The notes below the pieces were generated by a model that made no database searches, was not told where the DNA came from, and saw nothing but the letters and a program-made list of their open reading frames with translations. A DNA stretch of 64,000 nucleotides, from assembly GCA_023481175.1 (NCBI GenBank), contig JAMCWM010000008.1, forward strand, positions 78,462 to 142,461, in the 5' to 3' direction. How positions within the stretch are numbered: the first letter of the stretch is position 1; every line of letters begins with the position of its first letter. The translations under genes were made by a program, and so were the position numbers. The stretch is from Nitrospirota bacterium (lineage in GTDB: Bacteria > Nitrospirota > Leptospirillia > Leptospirillales > Leptospirillaceae). Shown piece by piece: positions 27,485 to 36,330 of this stretch.

Positions 27485-28354
27485 ATGACGACCTTTCAGG
27501 ATATGATCATGACCCTCAAGGCCTTCTGGGCCGGAGAGGGATGTCTTCTTCTCGAACCGTACGACATGGAGATGGGAGCCGGGACCTTCCACCCGGCCAC
27601 CTTTTTCGGAGCTCTGGGACGGGAAGAGACACGCGTGGCCTATGTCCAGCCCTGCCGTCGTCCCACCGACGGACGCTTCGGGGAGAACCCCAACCGGCTG
27701 CAGCACTATTACCAGTTCCAGGTCCTGCTCAAGCCTTCCCCGGTCCGGTCGCAGTCGCTCTATCTCAAGAGCCTGGAGGCTCTGGGACTCGATCTTTCCT
27801 CCCACGACATCCGGTTTGTCCACGACGACTGGGAGTCGCCCACGCTGGGAGCCTGGGGACTGGGATGGGAGGTCTGGCTCGACGGGATGGAGGTGACCCA
27901 GTTCACCTATTTCCAGGAGGTGGCGGGGCTTCCCCTCGATCCGGTCAGCGTGGAGATCACCTACGGCCTCGAGCGGCTCGCCATGTATCTTCAGGGAATC
28001 TCGAACGTCTATGACCTGCGCTATAACGACCGTGTGACCTATGGCCGCATTTTCCAGGAGAACGAACGCCAGCAGTCGGTCTTCAACTTCGAGAAGTCGG
28101 ACCGTGTCGCGATCCGGGAGCAGTTCGACTTCTGGGAGAAGGAGTCCCTCGCGCTCCTCGAAGACGGCCTCTACCGGCCCGCCTATGAAAGGGTTCTCAA
28201 GATGTCCCACTCCTTCAACCTTCTCGATGCCCGCGGGGCGGTGGGGACGGAAGAGCGCCAGCGTCTGATCGGCCGGGTCCGGGGGTGCGCCAGGAAGGTC
28301 GCGGCCCTCTATGTGGGGGCGGAAGACCTGGCCCCGGCCGGGAGCCGTCCATGA
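27485..28354 (+). CDS. glyQ: Glycyl-tRNA synthetase alpha subunit
   Basis: 289 residues. Family segments: [20 protein letters not shown] at the start, [38 protein letters not shown] and [14 protein letters not shown]. It forms the alpha2beta2 enzyme with GlyS and carries the catalytic class II core. Start: ATG 27485 has AGGA upstream and matches the family N-terminus; ATG 27443 has no ribosome site and lies before the predicted transcription start. The stop overlaps glyS as ATGA. Confidence 0.96.
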   Translation: MTTFQDMIMTLKAFWAGEGCLLLEPYDMEMGAGTFHPATFFGALGREETRVAYVQPCRRPTDGRFGENPNRLQHYYQFQVLLKPSPVRSQSLYLKSLEALGLDLSSHDIRFVHDDWESPTLGAWGLGWEVWLDGMEVTQFTYFQEVAGLPLDPVSVEITYGLERLAMYLQGISNVYDLRYNDRVTYGRIFQENERQQSVFNFEKSDRVAIREQFDFWEKESLALLEDGLYRPAYERVLKMSHSFNLLDARGAVGTEERQRLIGRVRGCARKVAALYVGAEDLAPAGSRP

Positions 28355-30537
28355 CCCCTTTCGCCTCATCCGATCCAAAGAACAGCGCCCTCCTGGAGGT
28401 CGGATGCGAAGAGCTTCCGGCGGCCCTTCTTCCCGGGGTCGTCGAGAGTCTCCGGCTGCAGGCCGAAGAGGCGGCGGCGGCCTCCGGAATCTCCTTCGAG
28501 AGCATCCGGTCCGCCGGGACCCCCTTCCGCCTCATCCTGAAACTCGACGGCTTGGCGCCCGAGACCGTTCCGCGGGAATCCGTGGTGACGGGCCCTCCCG
28601 TCTCGGCCTCGGGAAACTTTCCCTCCGATCCCTCTCCGGCGGCCCGAGGCTTTGCCCGGACCCACGGGGTGGCCGTCGAGGCTCTCGAGATTGTGGAGAT
28701 GCCGAAGGGACGCTACCTGGCCGTCCGGAAAAAAGAGGCCGGGCGGCCAGTCTTCGACCTGCTTCCGGAGCTCTTCCTCCGGATCCTGTCGGGGCTCGTT
28801 TTCCCGAAAACGATGCGCTGGGGGGAAGGGGTGGGTCCTTTTCTTCGCCCGGTCCTCTGGATCCTTGCCCTCTACCGGGACGAGGTGGTGGGGTTCGAGT
28901 TTGCGGGACAGGTTTCGGGACGGCTGACCTTTGCCCCCCGATTTCTGGGCATGGAGCCGGTTCTCGTCCGCAATGTCGCCCAGTACGACCGGGAGATTCG
29001 GGACTGGGGGGTGGCGGTCGATCTTGCCGACCGGAGAGATCGCATCGAGAACGATCTCGCGCTTACGGTCAAGCTTGAGACAAGTGCGGGAAACTGGCCG
29101 GAGGGAGCCTTCATCCTTCCCGATCCCGACCTCCAGACGGAGGTGGCCTGTCTGGTGGAGGGATACCGGATCATTCCGGCGGCCCTTCCGGAAAAATTCC
29201 GCTCCCTTCCGCCGGCCGTGGTCCGGACCGTTCTCAAGGTTCATCAGAAATTTTTCGTCGTGGTGTCCCCCGACAGGAAAACGGTGCTCCATTTTCTCGG
29301 GGTGTCGGGGAACCCGAAAGGAGACCTCGCGGTTGTCCGGGACGGATATGTCCGGGTCGTCTCGGCCCGTCTCGAGGACGCCGCCTACTATATCGCGAGA
29401 GACGGCGCCCGGACGCTCTCGGACCGGGTTCCCGAACTCGACTCCATCGCCTTCTTTCCGGGAGTCGGCTCCCTGGGAGACAAGGTCCGGGCGACCCGGC
29501 GGCTGGTCCTCGAGTTGCTGGGGCTTATGCCCGACGCCCTCCTGGAAAGCCACGGGTGGTCCCGGCAGGACCTGGCCCTTGTCCTGGACCGGGCGGCCGC
29601 CCTTTACAAGGCGGATCTCCTGACCGGACTGGTGAAGGAGTTCCCCGAGCTTGAAGGGGAGGTGGGAGAGATCTATCTCCTCCGGGAGGAGGAGAAGTCC
29701 GGAAAGGCCGATCCCCTTGGCCCGGCGGTGGCCCATGCCATCGCCTCCCACTACCAGCCCCGGACCTTCCGGGATCCCTGTCCGGAGGATCTTCCCTCCG
29801 TCTTTCTCTCCCTGGCCGACCGGGCGGTTGGCCAGGCGGGAGCCTTTCTGGGAGGGGCGACCCCCAGCGGCTCGCTCGACCCCTTCGCCCTCCGGCGTTC
29901 CGGGCAGGGGATGGTGCGCCTTCTTGTCGAATTTGCCCTGCCGGTGCCTCTTTCAACCCTTGCGGAGATGGCGGTCATCTCCTGGAACCTCCCGGATTCC
30001 CGGAATGTCCGGACCTCTCTCGTCGAATTCTGGGAGGACCGTCTTCTCTCGGTCCTGGCCCGGGACGGGGAGCCTCTCTGGGGTCGGGCCGCCCGCCTGG
30101 GCGACGAGCCTCCCTTCGTCTCGGCCCGCCGGGCCGAATTCCTGCAGGAATTTTTTGCCTCCCCGGACTTCGCTCCCTTCGAGACGGTCAAGACCCGGAT
30201 CGAGCGGATCCTTCCGGAGGGCTCCGAGGGACCGGTCGACCCCTCCCTCCTGGCCGAAGAGGCGGAGAAGGCCCTCTGGGAGCCCTTCGCCGCTCTGGCT
30301 CACCTGGCCTTTCCCGGACAGCCGGAACGGGCCGACTTCGAGGGCGAGGTCCGGCGTCTCGGTCCTCTGCTTCCGCTGGTCGATGCCTTCTTCGATGCCG
30401 TTCTCGTGAACGATCCCGATCCCGCCCTCAGGAAAAATCGTCTGGCCCTTCTCTCCCTGGTTTCCCGGAGACTCTCCGTCCTCGGGCGCCTCGACATTCT
30501 CCTGTCGGCGGCCCGGAAGGAGCGGAGCCACGGGTGA
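28351..30537 (+). CDS. glyS: Glycyl-tRNA synthetase beta subunit
   Basis: 728 residues, slightly longer than usual. Begins with [16 protein letters not shown], the conserved GlyS start, and continues with [36 protein letters not shown] and the HD-like region ([19 protein letters not shown]). The beta subunit binds tRNA-Gly. ATGA overlap with glyQ and GTGA overlap with ribD show translational coupling along the operon. Confidence 0.96.
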   Translation: MTPFASSDPKNSALLEVGCEELPAALLPGVVESLRLQAEEAAAASGISFESIRSAGTPFRLILKLDGLAPETVPRESVVTGPPVSASGNFPSDPSPAARGFARTHGVAVEALEIVEMPKGRYLAVRKKEAGRPVFDLLPELFLRILSGLVFPKTMRWGEGVGPFLRPVLWILALYRDEVVGFEFAGQVSGRLTFAPRFLGMEPVLVRNVAQYDREIRDWGVAVDLADRRDRIENDLALTVKLETSAGNWPEGAFILPDPDLQTEVACLVEGYRIIPAALPEKFRSLPPAVVRTVLKVHQKFFVVVSPDRKTVLHFLGVSGNPKGDLAVVRDGYVRVVSARLEDAAYYIARDGARTLSDRVPELDSIAFFPGVGSLGDKVRATRRLVLELLGLMPDALLESHGWSRQDLALVLDRAAALYKADLLTGLVKEFPELEGEVGEIYLLREEEKSGKADPLGPAVAHAIASHYQPRTFRDPCPEDLPSVFLSLADRAVGQAGAFLGGATPSGSLDPFALRRSGQGMVRLLVEFALPVPLSTLAEMAVISWNLPDSRNVRTSLVEFWEDRLLSVLARDGEPLWGRAARLGDEPPFVSARRAEFLQEFFASPDFAPFETVKTRIERILPEGSEGPVDPSLLAEEAEKALWEPFAALAHLAFPGQPERADFEGEVRRLGPLLPLVDAFFDAVLVNDPDPALRKNRLALLSLVSRRLSVLGRLDILLSAARKERSHG

Positions 30538-31703
30538 ACTCTCCCCCGGACGACCTTCGATGGATGCGCCGGGCGCTATCCCTGGCCTGGCGCGGCCGGG
30601 ACACGGTCGCCCCCAACCCGATGGTGGGGGCCGTGGTCGTCCGGGACGGCCATCCCGTGGGGGAAGGCCATCACCAGAAGGCTGGCCTTGACCACGCCGA
30701 GGTCGTGGCGCTCCGGGCCGCCGGGGAAAAGGCCCGGGGAGGCACTCTTTACGTCAACCTCGAACCCTGCTGCCATACCGGCAAGCGGACGCCTCCCTGC
30801 ACCGAGGTCATCCTGAAGGCCGGGGTGAGGCGGGTGGTCCTCTCCATGAAGGATCCCAATCCCCGGGTCTTCGGGGAAGGAATCAGAAGGCTCAGGGAAG
30901 AAGGGGTGGAGGTCGCGACCGGCCTTCTCTCCGGGGAGGCCTTCGAGCAGAACCGCGGATTCGCGTCCCTTATCCGCCAGGGCCGGCCCTATGTGACCCT
31001 GAAGGGAGCCATGAGCCTCGACGGAAAGATTGCGACCTCGACCGGGGATTCCCAGTGGATCTCGGGAGCGGAATCTCTCCGGTATGCCCACCGGCTTCGC
31101 CATACCCACGACGCGATCGTGGTCGGGATCCGGACGGCCGAGAAGGACGATCCAAGGCTTACGACCCGGACAGGCCGAAGCCGGGCCCATCAGCCCATTC
31201 GTGTCGTTCTCGACTCCTCGGGGCGTCTCTCCCCCGCCTCTCGCCTCTTTTCCGAACAGGGGGGCGGGCCGGTCTGGGTCGTCGTGGGAACCGGCTGCCC
31301 GCAGCGGGCCATCGATGCCCTGGGGAAAAAAGGGGCCCGGGTCCTCGTTCTCCCCGAGACCCGGCCGGGGGAGATCGATCTGTCCGGTCTCCTGTCGGAG
31401 CTGGCTTCGGCCGGGGCCCTGACCGTCCTGGTGGAAGGGGGCTCGCGGATCAACGCCTCCTTCTTTTCCGAAGGGCTTGTCGACCGGATCCGGGTCGTCC
31501 TCGCCCCCCTCGTGATCGGGGGGTCGGATGCGATCGGATGGATCGGGGGGCACTCGCCCGAACGTCTTGCCGACGCGCTCCGCATTCCCTCCTTTTCCGT
31601 GGTCCGGCGGCTGGGGGCCGATCTGCTTGTGGGGGCCGATCTCTGGGGGCCCGAGACGCTCCCGCCTCCTCCGGAGGAAAAAGGGCGCGACAATAACGGA
31701 TGA
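30534..31703 (+). CDS. ribD: Bifunctional riboflavin deaminase/reductase RibD
   Basis: 389 residues from a GTG overlapping the glyS stop. N-terminal deaminase has the zinc motif HAEVVAL and PCCHTGKRTPPC; C-terminal reductase has VTLKGAMSLDGKIATSTGDS and LVEGGSRINASFF. It performs the second and third steps of riboflavin synthesis (deamination then reduction of the pyrimidine). No FMN riboswitch is possible upstream because there is no gap. Confidence 0.95.
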   Translation: MNSPPDDLRWMRRALSLAWRGRDTVAPNPMVGAVVVRDGHPVGEGHHQKAGLDHAEVVALRAAGEKARGGTLYVNLEPCCHTGKRTPPCTEVILKAGVRRVVLSMKDPNPRVFGEGIRRLREEGVEVATGLLSGEAFEQNRGFASLIRQGRPYVTLKGAMSLDGKIATSTGDSQWISGAESLRYAHRLRHTHDAIVVGIRTAEKDDPRLTTRTGRSRAHQPIRVVLDSSGRLSPASRLFSEQGGGPVWVVVGTGCPQRAIDALGKKGARVLVLPETRPGEIDLSGLLSELASAGALTVLVEGGSRINASFFSEGLVDRIRVVLAPLVIGGSDAIGWIGGHSPERLADALRIPSFSVVRRLGADLLVGADLWGPETLPPPPEEKGRDNNG

Positions 31704-31732
31704 CGATCTTTTAAACCGCAAGGGGTGTGGAA

Positions 31733-32365
31733 TTGTTTTCGGGAATCATAGAAGCGACGGGCCGAGTCCTTTCTTCCGTTCCTCCGGAAGGAGGGAGGCT
31801 GACCATCATCGGCGTCTCCTTTGCCGAAGAGCTGGTCGCCGGGGAATCGGTGGCCATCAACGGGGCCTGCATGACCGTTGTCTCCCGGGGCCCGGACCGT
31901 TTTTCGGTCGACGTCTCCCTCGAAACGCTCCGGGTCACCCGGATGGGCGAAATGGGTCCGGGAGAACGGGTCAACCTCGAGCGGGCCATGCGTCTTTCGG
32001 ACCGTCTCGGCGGCCATCTCGTCCTGGGCCACGTCGACTGTCTGGGCCGGATCGAAGGACGCCGGACCGAAGGGAACACCGAATTCTTCTCCCTCCAGGT
32101 GCCCTCTCCCGATCACCGATATCTGATCCCCAAGGGATCGATCACCGTCGACGGGATCAGTCTGACCGTGAACGCCTTCGCAGACCGAGCCGATCCCCCG
32201 GGAAGCCTGGTGGAGCTGGCGATCATCCCCCACACCCTGGAGGTGACGACCCTGGGGGAGCGGGAGCCGGGGGACAGCGTCCATCTCGAACTCGATCTGG
32301 TCGGGAAATATGTGGACCGCTTCCGGGAGGTCGACGGGGCCCGGGGGGAGGTCGTCCATGGCTGA
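31733..32365 (+). CDS. ribE: Riboflavin synthase alpha chain
   Basis: 210 residues with a TTG start: AAGGGG is seven bases upstream and the protein begins MFSGIIEATG like the family. A GTG at 31727 sits against the ribosome site and is less likely. Two lumazine-binding repeats: LVAGESVAINGACMTVV / GGHLVLGHVDCLGRI, and LIPKGSITVDGISLTVN. It converts two lumazines to riboflavin. Its last bases overlap yacG. Confidence 0.95.
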   Translation: MFSGIIEATGRVLSSVPPEGGRLTIIGVSFAEELVAGESVAINGACMTVVSRGPDRFSVDVSLETLRVTRMGEMGPGERVNLERAMRLSDRLGGHLVLGHVDCLGRIEGRRTEGNTEFFSLQVPSPDHRYLIPKGSITVDGISLTVNAFADRADPPGSLVELAIIPHTLEVTTLGEREPGDSVHLELDLVGKYVDRFREVDGARGEVVHG

Positions 32366-32585
32366 ACCTTTGCATATACGCCGATGCCCTGTCTGCCGCG
32401 CGGAACTCCCCGCGACCCTCCGCTCCGTCTTCTGTTCGGATCGCTGCAGAAAAATCGACCTTTCCCGGTGGCTTTCGGAGGAATACCGGATCCACGGGGG
32501 GGAAGGGGAGGGCGAGGGAACCCTCGTCCATTCACGGGAAACGGGGGAGGATGCGCGGGAAGAAGAGGAGGAAGGACGGCCATGA
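32358..32585 (+). CDS. yacG: DNA gyrase inhibitor YacG (zinc-binding)
   Basis: 75 residues. CPVC near the start and FCSDRCRKIDLSRWLSEEYRI form the four-cysteine zinc finger of YacG, which in E. coli binds and inhibits GyrB. The acidic C-terminal tail is species-specific. It overlaps ribE by eight bases and cobI as ATGA, so it is embedded in the operon. Confidence 0.88.
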   Translation: MAEPLHIRRCPVCRAELPATLRSVFCSDRCRKIDLSRWLSEEYRIHGGEGEGEGTLVHSRETGEDAREEEEEGRP

Positions 32586-33355
32586 CGAACGGAAAACCGG
32601 GAAGTGCCTCCGAAGAGGAACCGCTCCGGGGAACCCTCTACGGGATCGGAGTCGGGCCGGGCGACCCCGAGCTTCTCACCTTGAAGGCCGCCCGGATCCT
32701 CGGGGAGGTTCCCGTCATTGCCGTTCCCACTTCCTATTCCGATGCGGGATCGATGGCCATGGAGGTGATCGCGCCCCTTCTCGAGGAGAGGAAACGGTCC
32801 CACCGCTCCCCCGAGATCGTGAGTCTCCTCTTTCCCATGACCCGCGACGAAACCGTTCTCCGGGAGGCCCGGATGCGAAACGGAGAACTTCTTCTCGGGG
32901 CCCTTTCCCGGGGGGACGTGGCCTTCGTGGCCCTCGGGGATATCCTGTTCTATTCGACCTTCGGAAATCTTCTGACCGGGCTCTTTGCCCTCCGCTCTCC
33001 CGTGCCGGTGGAGGTGGTTCCGGGGGTGACCTCCTATTCCGCCGCGGCCGGACGGCTCGTCGAACCCCTCGTCCAGGGCTCGGAGCGGCTGGCGGTCCTT
33101 CCGGCCGTCTACGATCCTTCCGAGATCGAAGAGGTCCTCGAGCGTTTCGAAGTGGTCGTCCTGATGAAGATCAACAAGGTCTTCGCATCGGTCCGGGACA
33201 TTCTGGAAAGGAAGAACCTTCTCGACCGGTCCGCCTTCGTCTCGATGGTCGGACGACCCGAGGAGCGGGTCAGCCGGACCCTGGACGAGCTTGCCCCCGG
33301 GTCGGTTCCCTACATGTCGCTCCTGGTCGTCAGAAAGAATGGATGGTTGAAATGA
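32582..33355 (+). CDS. cobI: Precorrin-2/cobalt-factor-2 C20-methyltransferase
   Basis: 257 residues. Tetrapyrrole methylase fold: GIGVGPGDPELLTLKAARIL at the N-terminus, the central VALGDILFYSTFGNL, and VVPGVTSYSAAAGRL. LKAARILGEVPVIAVPTS and the DILFYST segment are typical of CobI/CbiL. It adds the C-20 methyl group in corrin synthesis. ATGA overlaps on both sides place it between yacG and an unknown membrane protein. Confidence 0.88.
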   Translation: MTNGKPGSASEEEPLRGTLYGIGVGPGDPELLTLKAARILGEVPVIAVPTSYSDAGSMAMEVIAPLLEERKRSHRSPEIVSLLFPMTRDETVLREARMRNGELLLGALSRGDVAFVALGDILFYSTFGNLLTGLFALRSPVPVEVVPGVTSYSAAAGRLVEPLVQGSERLAVLPAVYDPSEIEEVLERFEVVVLMKINKVFASVRDILERKNLLDRSAFVSMVGRPEERVSRTLDELAPGSVPYMSLLVVRKNGWLK

Positions 33356-33864
33356 TGGCCCTCTCGCCCGCCAACCGGGACCGTGAAGCGGCGATCCGCT
33401 ATGTCCAGCGCTATTTCCTTCCCAGTTCGGCCCTTCTGGGGATGGTCGGCATGATCGGAGTCTTTCTTCTTTCGACGGTCGAGTGGCAGCGGCACACCCT
33501 GACGGTCATGGCCTTCACCCGGGAGATGACCGTCGGACTGATGGGGGCCCTCCTCTCCCTTCTCCATGCCCGCTACCAGTACTTTCTCTTCGAGAACTTT
33601 CCGGGCCACTACCGGGAGATGCTCGAGAAGGCCGACCGGTTCGCTCTCGGGCGGCCGTCCGCGGTGCGCCATCCCCGAAGGCCCCTGGTGGTGGGAGGAT
33701 ATGCCGCCGGCATCCTTTTCTACGGGGTGGCCATCTGGCTTCTCCACGGAGGGGTCTCCTGGATCGGAATCGTCTCCTTCGCCCTCTCGGGCTTCTTCAT
33801 CACCCGCGTCGTCTTCTGGAAAAGGGTCGTCGACACTGAAACCGGCGGAAAGGGAGGACTCTGA
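33352..33864 (+). CDS. Four-span membrane protein of unknown function in the cobalamin operon
   Basis: 170 residues with four predicted membrane helices (about 22-42, 55-75, 115-135, 140-160) and basic ends. I do not recognise the family. The start overlaps the cobI stop as ATGA and the stop overlaps the cobM start (TGATG), so it is translated with both. A role in cobalt or corrinoid transport is possible from position alone. It is not a recognisable CbtA, CbtB, CbiN or CbiM. Confidence 0.75.
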   Translation: MMALSPANRDREAAIRYVQRYFLPSSALLGMVGMIGVFLLSTVEWQRHTLTVMAFTREMTVGLMGALLSLLHARYQYFLFENFPGHYREMLEKADRFALGRPSAVRHPRRPLVVGGYAAGILFYGVAIWLLHGGVSWIGIVSFALSGFFITRVVFWKRVVDTETGGKGGL

Positions 33865-34676
33865 TGGCGCAAAATCTCCGAAAGACGGAGCGGGGACGGG
33901 TCTATTTCATCGGGGCGGGGCCGGGGGATCCCGACCTCCTGACCGTAAGAGGGGCCCGGATTCTGGGCGAGGCCGACCGGATCGTCTTTGCCGGGAGCCT
34001 CGTTCCGGAGGAGGCCCTTCACGACCTGAATTCCCGGGGCCTCTGGGTCGACTCTGCGGCCCTGACGCGCGAGCAGATCATCGGTCACCTTCTGGAAGGA
34101 GTGGCGAATAACGAAATCGTCGTCCGCCTGGCCTCCGGGGACCCGTCGATCTTCGGCGCGATGGCCGAGATGACGACCGAACTCGACCTCCGGGGAATCC
34201 CCTGGGAGGTGGTGCCCGGCGTCTCCTCGGTCTTTGCGGCGGCGGCGGCGCTCCGGATGGAGCTCACCCTTCCGGAGGTCAGCCAGACGGTCATCCTGAC
34301 GCGCACCGCCGGCCGGACCCCCATGCCTGCCGGAGAGGAGATCGAGGCTCTGGCCGCCCACGGGGCGACCCTGGTCATCTTCCTGTCGATCGACCGGATC
34401 GAGGAGCTGGCGGCACAGCTCCTGACCGTCCGGGATCCCGCAACTCCCGCCGCCGTGGTGGCCCGGGCGAGCTGGGACAACGAAGTCGTCTGCCGGGGAA
34501 CCCTTGCCACCATCGCCGGAGAGGTCCGGAAGGCGCGCATCATGCGGCAGGCCCTTCTGATTCTGGGGGAGGCCCTCGATCCGGAGCGTCGGAAAAAGGC
34601 CCGGAGCCGTCTCTATGCGGCCGATTTTACCCACGGCTTCCGCGAAGGGAACGTTCCGGATCCCCCCCGCTCCTGA
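33864..34676 (+). CDS. cobM: Precorrin-4/cobalt-precorrin-4 C11-methyltransferase
   Basis: 270 residues. Tetrapyrrole methylase with VYFIGAGPGDPDLLTVRGAR, FAGSLVPEEAL and VVRLASGDPSIFGAMAEM, which match CobM/CbiF. It methylates C-11 before ring contraction products are processed. Last gene of the glyQ-to-cobM operon. Confidence 0.92.
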   Translation: MAQNLRKTERGRVYFIGAGPGDPDLLTVRGARILGEADRIVFAGSLVPEEALHDLNSRGLWVDSAALTREQIIGHLLEGVANNEIVVRLASGDPSIFGAMAEMTTELDLRGIPWEVVPGVSSVFAAAAALRMELTLPEVSQTVILTRTAGRTPMPAGEEIEALAAHGATLVIFLSIDRIEELAAQLLTVRDPATPAAVVARASWDNEVVCRGTLATIAGEVRKARIMRQALLILGEALDPERRKKARSRLYAADFTHGFREGNVPDPPRS

Positions 34677-34860
34677 GCCGCCGGTTTCGGTTTTTCTCCG
34701 GGTCGATCTTCCTCCCGGACCATCAAATCGCCGGTTCCATTTCCTTCCGTGATTCATTTCTGATCCTTATTTGTTTCTTCATTGAAACACTTCAGGGCGA
34801 CTGGCCGGCTCGGAAATTTAAAAGTCGTTGGAATGCAGGGCCGGGAAGAGGGGAACGTTT

Positions 34861-34876
34861 TGGTACGGTCCTTGCT
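34861..34876 (+). promoter_or_regulatory. Sigma-54 (RpoN) -24/-12 promoter
   Basis: TGGTACGGTCCTTGCT matches TGGCAYR-N4-TTGCW with the GG and GC dinucleotides exactly ten bases apart. It lies about 110 bases before the desaturase-like gene, within a 309-base gap (34677-34985) that otherwise holds only AT-rich sequence able to contain activator sites. Confidence 0.8.
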
Positions 34877-34985
34877 TAACTAATGAGTTTGCTTTTACGG
34901 GAAGGTCTTTCCCCTTCCTATTTTTCCCACGCTGTCCGGCCCGGCCGGACCTTTGCGGGACGACTCCCGTAGTGAAGGATTTCTT

Positions 34986-35828
34986 GTGCGTCTTCCCCTT
35001 GCCACGCTTCGCGATCATGTGACCACCTATAACGAACTGGCCGACGATGCGAACTGGAACCGCTTCAAAAGTGTTCCCTGGCCCGAGATCCGGCCGGACC
35101 TCCTCACCGAAGGCCAGAAACAGGCCGTCATCTTCGTCACCCATGTCGAGGATTACACCCCGGGATACTGCGCGGAATATGCGGCGCTCTTTCCCGTCAA
35201 CGCCTCCTCTCCGGAGGAGGCCATGCACAACCGGGAACTCTTTCATTTCGTGTCCCGCTGGGGACTGGAGGAAGACCGCCATGCCCAGGCCTTGGCCCTC
35301 TACCAGGTCCACGCCGGGATCGAGCCCGACTGGGATCGCCTGTCGGCGCAGATGATCCTCGAGAGCCAGAAGGAGTTCCTGGTCGGATACAAGGGGCTGC
35401 TCCAGGTCTGCACCTATGCTTTTCTCCAGGAAAAGGCCACCCAGCTCTATTACCAGAGTCTCGCCAGAAATGTCGACGAACCGGTTCTGGTCAAGCTCCT
35501 CCATTTTCTGACCCGGGACGAATCCCGGCATTTCGTCTTCTTTTCGAACATCATCGGCTCCTACTTCGAGCATTTCGGACTCGATTGCCTCGCCCTCGTG
35601 GAGGAGGTGGCGACCCATTACCGCATGCCTCTCCACAATACGATGAGCGATTACCGGAGGAGGGCGATCCGGATGGCCCGGGAGGCTCCCGGCTATGACC
35701 GGTTTCTTCCCATCCGGATCCTTTTCCGCTTTCTGGAACAACTGGGGGAGCGCCACCCAGAATGGAAAACCGAACTTGAGGCCGGAGTCCTTCGGATGAA
35801 GACCCGTCTCCGGATCGACTCTCTCTGA
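34986..35828 (+). CDS. Acyl-ACP desaturase-like diiron protein
   Basis: 280 residues from GTG with GAAGGA eight bases upstream. Diiron ligands of the ferritin-like acyl-ACP desaturase family are visible: WGLEEDRHAQAL (ExxRH), LQEKATQLYY, and RDESRHFVFF (DExRH), with an earlier Glu in VEDYTPGYCAEY. It should insert a double bond into an acyl chain carried by ACP, altering membrane fluidity; a related N-oxygenase role cannot be excluded. It is flanked by cobalamin genes but has its own sigma-54 promoter and a terminator, so it is a separate, activator-controlled unit. Confidence 0.82.
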   Translation: MRLPLATLRDHVTTYNELADDANWNRFKSVPWPEIRPDLLTEGQKQAVIFVTHVEDYTPGYCAEYAALFPVNASSPEEAMHNRELFHFVSRWGLEEDRHAQALALYQVHAGIEPDWDRLSAQMILESQKEFLVGYKGLLQVCTYAFLQEKATQLYYQSLARNVDEPVLVKLLHFLTRDESRHFVFFSNIIGSYFEHFGLDCLALVEEVATHYRMPLHNTMSDYRRRAIRMAREAPGYDRFLPIRILFRFLEQLGERHPEWKTELEAGVLRMKTRLRIDSL

Positions 35829-35833
35829 TCCAC

Positions 35834-35860
35834 GGGCCGGGAATCCTCTTTTCCCGGCCC
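35834..35860 (+). terminator. Terminator-like hairpin after the desaturase-like gene
   Basis: GGGCCGGGAA (35834-35843), a seven-base loop, TTCCCGGCCC (35851-35860): a perfect 10-bp stem starting five bases after the stop, followed by a pyrimidine-rich stretch (CTTCTTCC). Confidence 0.7.
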
Positions 35861-36330
35861 CTTCTTCCGGTTCTCGAACCTTTTTCCTTCTTCACGTCGC
35901 CCCTTTCCGACCCGTCCCCCACCTATTCGCCGGAATTGACAATTTCCTCCGCAATCCTGCTGAAATGACATTCCCCTCAGGAATCCCTCAAGAAAAGCCG
36001 CGTTGACCCGTCCTTAGGTTTTATCGTTTATGCAACAACGCTTCATCAAATGATTTTTTAAAATGTTTCTTGTGGAGTCAAAGGGTGGAAAATCTGTGGA
36101 GAATGTTGTGGAGGAGTTCCTTTAAGTCTGCAAGAGGATGGGGGGGGGGACGTTTTGCCCATAAATTGGCCACTGCCGAAAGAGAAGGATGAGGGGGCCG
36201 AAGGGGCCTTCCAAGGAGAGCCGGAAGAGAAAATCGGAGGATTTTTTCCCTTGAACTGGTCCGGGCGAAACGGGATGATAGAGGCAGGGAGCGATGGGGC
36301 TTTTGTCGTAGCTTAAAAGGAAGGAATAGC
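35861..36330 (+). other. Long leader/intergenic region before cobQ
   Basis: About 470 bases with no supportable gene. It contains a TTGACA (35936) and a TTGACC (36003) without good -10 partners, a GGCCACTGCC that recalls the B12 box, and a G-run of nine. A degenerate cobalamin riboswitch is conceivable but not shown by the sequence. AAGGAAGGA precedes the cobQ GTG. Confidence 0.4.

Noticed and set aside
36160..36240. Cobalamin riboswitch before cobQ
   Set aside because: GGCCACTGCC and GAGAAGG recall the B12 box, but the conserved upstream core (GGGAA ... GGTG ... TCC) and the pairing stems are not found. A covariance-model search would decide.
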